From Mucilaginibacter aquaedulcis (GTDB taxonomy: Bacteria > Bacteroidota > Bacteroidia > Sphingobacteriales > Sphingobacteriaceae), in assembly GCF_030409325.1 (NCBI RefSeq), contig NZ_JAUFPR010000002.1:2046001-2110000 (forward strand): a stretch of DNA of 64,000 nt, written 5' to 3'. Both the position numbers and the translations under genes were made by a program. Position 1 is the stretch's first letter. Every line of letters begins with the position of its first letter. The notes beneath the pieces are model-generated. The model ran no database searches and was not told the DNA's origin. It was given only the letters and a program-made list of their open reading frames with translations. Below are positions 62,301-64,000 of this stretch, piece by piece.

Positions 62301-64000
62301 TGTAATGGAAAAATTAGTTGCGCTTGTTATCAACTGATTATTGTTGGCGTCAACAGCTTTAACTGTTATGCTGTAATTACCTGCAGTGGTGATAGTAAAT
62401 GGAGCCACATAATTGGTATAAGCTCCATTATTAATAGCATATTGTAATGAAGTAAGGCCCGAACCTGCATCATTGGCACTAAGTATTACCTGGGCCTGGC
62501 CATCATACGCACCTGAAATTTTAACCGTTCCGGCTAATCGCAGGCTTGCTGTTGGCGCTACCGCGTCAGCTATCGGATCAGCTGCAGTAATGGTGATATA
62601 ATTTAGTTTAGTATTTGTACCACCTGTAGGATCGATAATTAATTTACCATCTGTTACCTGCACTACGGCTACACCTATCAGGTGTTTTTTTGAACTTGAT
62701 GGCACAAAGTCTGATACAATTGGAAAACCTTCCACATTAAGCTGGTGGTCGCTATCATAGTAATTATCATCGCCCGAGCCTACCGTTACACGGTAAGTTC
62801 CATTTGGAAGCGCATACTCCCAGTTTCCCGGCGATTGGCCTTTGGTAGTTGCTTGTAACGAGGCTACACCAAGCAGTTTTTTGTCTGTACTTAACGTTCT
62901 TACGGCCATGTTAAGGGTCATATCCTTAGGAGCCTTGGTGATTGGGTCTATCCAGCCGTAGCCGCTGGTAGTATTATATGCCAGCCCGTTATCCGCGGTA
63001 AAGCCAGCCGGAACGGCTGCAGAAGAGGGTATAAAAGCAATATTGACTGCTTTAAATCCGGCAGGGGCTATTGTAAAACTGGTGGCACTGGTTACCAGTT
63101 GGTTATTGTTAGCATCAACAGCTTTAACTGTTATGCTGTAATTACCGGCTGTGGTAATATTGAAAGGAGCCTGATAATTGGTATAAGCTCCATTATTAAT
63201 AGCATATTGTAACGAAGTAAGGCCCGAGCCGGCATCATTGGCACTAAGAATTACCTGAGCCTGCCCGTCATACGCACCAGATAGTTTAACCGTTCCGGCT
63301 AACCGCAAACTGGCAGTTGGTGTTACGGCATCGGCTATTGGGTCAGCAGCGGCGATAGTAATGTAGTTTATTTTAGTATTTGCACCACCGGTTGGATCGA
63401 TGGTTAGTTTACCATCTGTTACCTGTACAACGGCCACGCCAGTAAGGTGTTTTTTTGAGCTCGATGGTACAAAGTCTGACACAATTGGAAAGCCTTCTAC
63501 ATTAAGCTGGTGATCGCTGTCATAATAGTTATCATCGCCCGAGCCCACTGTTACCCGGTAAGTTCCATTTGGTATCGCATATTCCCAGTTGCCCGGCGAC
63601 TGGCCTTTAGTGGTTGCCTGTAACGAGGCTACGCCAAGCAGCTTTTTGTCAGTGCTTAACGTCCTGACAGCCATGTTGAGGGTCATATCTTTAGGTGCTT
63701 TGGTGGTCGGGTCTATCCAGCCGTAGCCTTTAGTTGTATTATATGCCAGTCCGTTATCCGCGGTAAAACCAGTGGGTACGGCCGCCGAAGAAGGAATAAA
63801 AGCAATATTGACTGTTTTAAACCCGGCAGGTGCAATGGTAAAACTGGTGGCGCTGGTTACCAACTGATTATTATTAGCATCAACAGCTTTAACTGTTATG
63901 CTGTAATTACCTGCTGCGGTGATAGTAAATGGAGCAAGGTAATTGGTATAGGCACCATTATTAATAGCATATTGCAATGATGTAAGACCAGAGCCTGCAT
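59376..64000 (-). CDS. Giant T9SS-secreted repeat protein, N-terminus outside the window
   Basis: The frame remains open to the window edge (at least 1,540 residues); the TTG near 63977 is an internal leucine codon of a repeat, not a start. From the N-terminal side: three units of 255 residues, each an Ig-like domain (SGLTSLQYAINNGAYTN) plus a galactose-binding-like domain (FIPSSAAVPAGFTADNGLAYN, GNWEYALPNGTYRVTVGSGD). Then come one diverged Ig-like unit, a roughly 450-residue beta-rich region, a malectin-type domain (about 60170-59710) and a T9SS sorting domain (ITVYPNPNTGSYF to the end). It is probably a cell-surface carbohydrate-binding or adhesion protein. No catalytic site is visible in the part seen. 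Confidence 0.93.
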   Translation of the reverse strand, partial: AGSGLTSLQYAINNGAYTNYLAPFTITAAGNYSITVKAVDANNNQLVTSATSFTIAPAGFKTVNIAFIPSSAAVPTGFTADNGLAYNTTKGYGWIDPTTKAPKDMTLNMAVRTLSTDKKLLGVASLQATTKGQSPGNWEYAIPNGTYRVTVGSGDDNYYDSDHQLNVEGFPIVSDFVPSSSKKHLTGVAVVQVTDGKLTIDPTGGANTKINYITIAAADPIADAVTPTASLRLAGTVKLSGAYDGQAQVILSANDAGSGLTSLQYAINNGAYTNYQAPFNITTAGNYSITVKAVDANNNQLVTSATSFTIAPAGFKAVNIAFIPSSAAVPAGFTADNGLAYNTTSGYGWIDPITKAPKDMTLNMAVRTLSTDKKLLGVASLQATTKGQSPGNWEYALPNGTYRVTVGSGDDNYYDSDHQLNVEGFPIVSDFVPSSSKKHLIGVAVVQVTDGKLIIDPTGGTNTKLNYITITAADPIADAVAPTASLRLAGTVKISGAYDGQAQVILSANDAGSGLTSLQYAINNGAYTNYVAPFTITTAGNYSITVKAVDANNNQLITSATNFSITPNGFKAVNIAFIPSSAAVPAGFTADNGLAYNATSGYGWIDPTTKAPKDMTLNMAVRTLSTDKKLLGVASLQATTKGQSPGNWEYALPNGKYRVTVGSGDDNYYDSDHQLNVEGFPIVSDFVPSSAKKHLTGVAVVQVTDGKLTIDPTGGTNTKLNYITIAAADSVKDTTPPTAGMRLAGVLTNTGAYDTQAQVFLNANDAGTGLSSLQYSLNNAAFANYTAPFTITTPGNYSMVVKAVDANNNQTTINPTAFVVAPENLKGSYMYVQNMDGFPANDRLLFSLIQQPWRRTDPDTTPYNANHDRVKLRINNKGIGKLKISGLTLSNTASWKIVSIGTDTTATLPVRIFPENYVDITIQFKAKDAGTRLAILNDTLTVLSSDSIAPVKKIKLVGLWQIAGESTNEPYAQQVVTSFGFTSVVGYGHDDNGNNGTGRVPSSSEVLQSYFVIADPSKPVTVRQMVAYHGCCAATESFKYFAKGSTKLTTLFTHNPLDGQSVLPRLQGSTTALAQGSFTPTGSFGIQIGSSSSDRTKNFQGLIGIRFLKAMDGNGNIIPNAYILDCDYLGTPFTNYDYQDNMYYVENIKPESGSLHYSDLAALPTSDMNFGAAMTGTTTTVPITLKNTGMTYPDSTTDSPITIKSVQIVGPNAAEFAIGTLKTNSLAIQATTPLNVKFVPTSVGIKNAVLLVNYNSASSPLRIPLYGIANNSLSTVGLVKRIKGGSDVAVTIAGKVYEADKSYRQGSIKLDQQVIASPIAATDIDSLYQTYLSAAADLAETRYAIPIPNGDYMVRMFFTENYWTAAGQRVFSINMENQPVLTNFDIYSEVGYRSAIVKDFKTTVTDGSLDIKFDPTANRVGICGIEIYQVNGGQPNLAVVQQNRVLDPQATNTPKKITVYPNPNTGSYFSVKIDGFNKNDNVTLMVTSMMGRLQQTQKIMTDSNGSATVSIGLSNTLTKGIYIINTRSSSGTTDTKFLVQ
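61546..64000 (-). repeat. In-gene tandem repeat, 765-bp period
   Basis: Equivalent points fall at 63811, 63046 and 62281, that is exactly 765 bp (255 codons) apart. Copies 1 and 2 differ at only about 15 of 255 residues by eye but show many silent differences. A fourth Ig-like unit (about 61800-61546) is clearly more diverged. Confidence 0.92.

Noticed and set aside
63977..63977. A start codon for the giant repeat protein at the window edge
   Set aside because: The codon is TTG for a leucine inside the repeat (other copies read SLQYAINNGAY), and the frame stays open to the end of the window.
61546..64000. CRISPR array or mobile repeat
   Set aside because: The 765-bp period is in frame and codes for folded domains; there are no short identical repeats with unique spacers.

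Overview
The window looks like a chromosomal segment of a Bacteroidota bacterium, most likely a soil or plant-associated Sphingobacteriaceae close to Mucilaginibacter or Pedobacter. This is inferred from a SusC/SusD pair, a type IX secretion (T9SS) C-terminal domain, TAnnTTTG-type -7 promoter boxes, a DUF2027-Smr protein, many lipoproteins and TonB receptors, and intergenic palindromes of the kind common in that family. There is no CRISPR array, prophage, transposase or rRNA operon.

Layout. 1-9.5 kb is mostly housekeeping: a truncated histidine kinase, a creatininase-family protein, a DUF2027-Smr protein, a ferritin-like protein, an M1 peptidase, YtxH and cold shock proteins, a HAD phosphatase, a palindromic repeat element, and lysA and lysC separated by a tiny opposite-strand membrane protein gene. 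9.8-26.7 kb is an accessory cell-surface region: a beta-propeller lipoprotein, an outer membrane porin-like protein, a PI-PLC-domain protein, a TPR protein, a GH29 fucosidase, a pair of paralogous lipoproteins, AsmA and a DUF4397 lipoprotein.

26.8-34.7 kb holds a LytS/LytTR two-component system followed by a thiol, peroxide and epoxide handling cluster: DUF1223, a DsbD-N-like protein, an epoxide hydrolase, Ohr, an alpha/beta hydrolase and a metallo-beta-lactamase-fold hydrolase. Three promoters here (the kinase itself, DUF1223 and ohr) each carry two TG(T/A)CT half-sites exactly 21 bp apart, with the second half-site exactly 46 bp upstream of a -7-like box. This is the strongest candidate for an undescribed regulatory system in the window: an apparently autoregulated LytTR regulon for oxidative or electrophile stress.

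34.8-40.3 kb is a carbohydrate module: a GH92 alpha-mannosidase and a sugar-porter MFS, with a divergent GntR/UTRA regulator flanked by two copies of a 22-bp motif (18/22 identical). 40.4-45.8 kb has a TonB receptor under a cobalamin riboswitch and a Tat-exported phospholipase C. 46.4-51.8 kb is a SusC/SusD pair preceded by an extremely AT-rich leader. 51.9-59.3 kb has small proteins, tRNA-Ser(UGA), a universal stress protein, and an AraC regulator divergent from a TolC-HlyD-MFS efflux operon. The window ends inside a very large T9SS-secreted protein built from near-identical 255-residue repeats.
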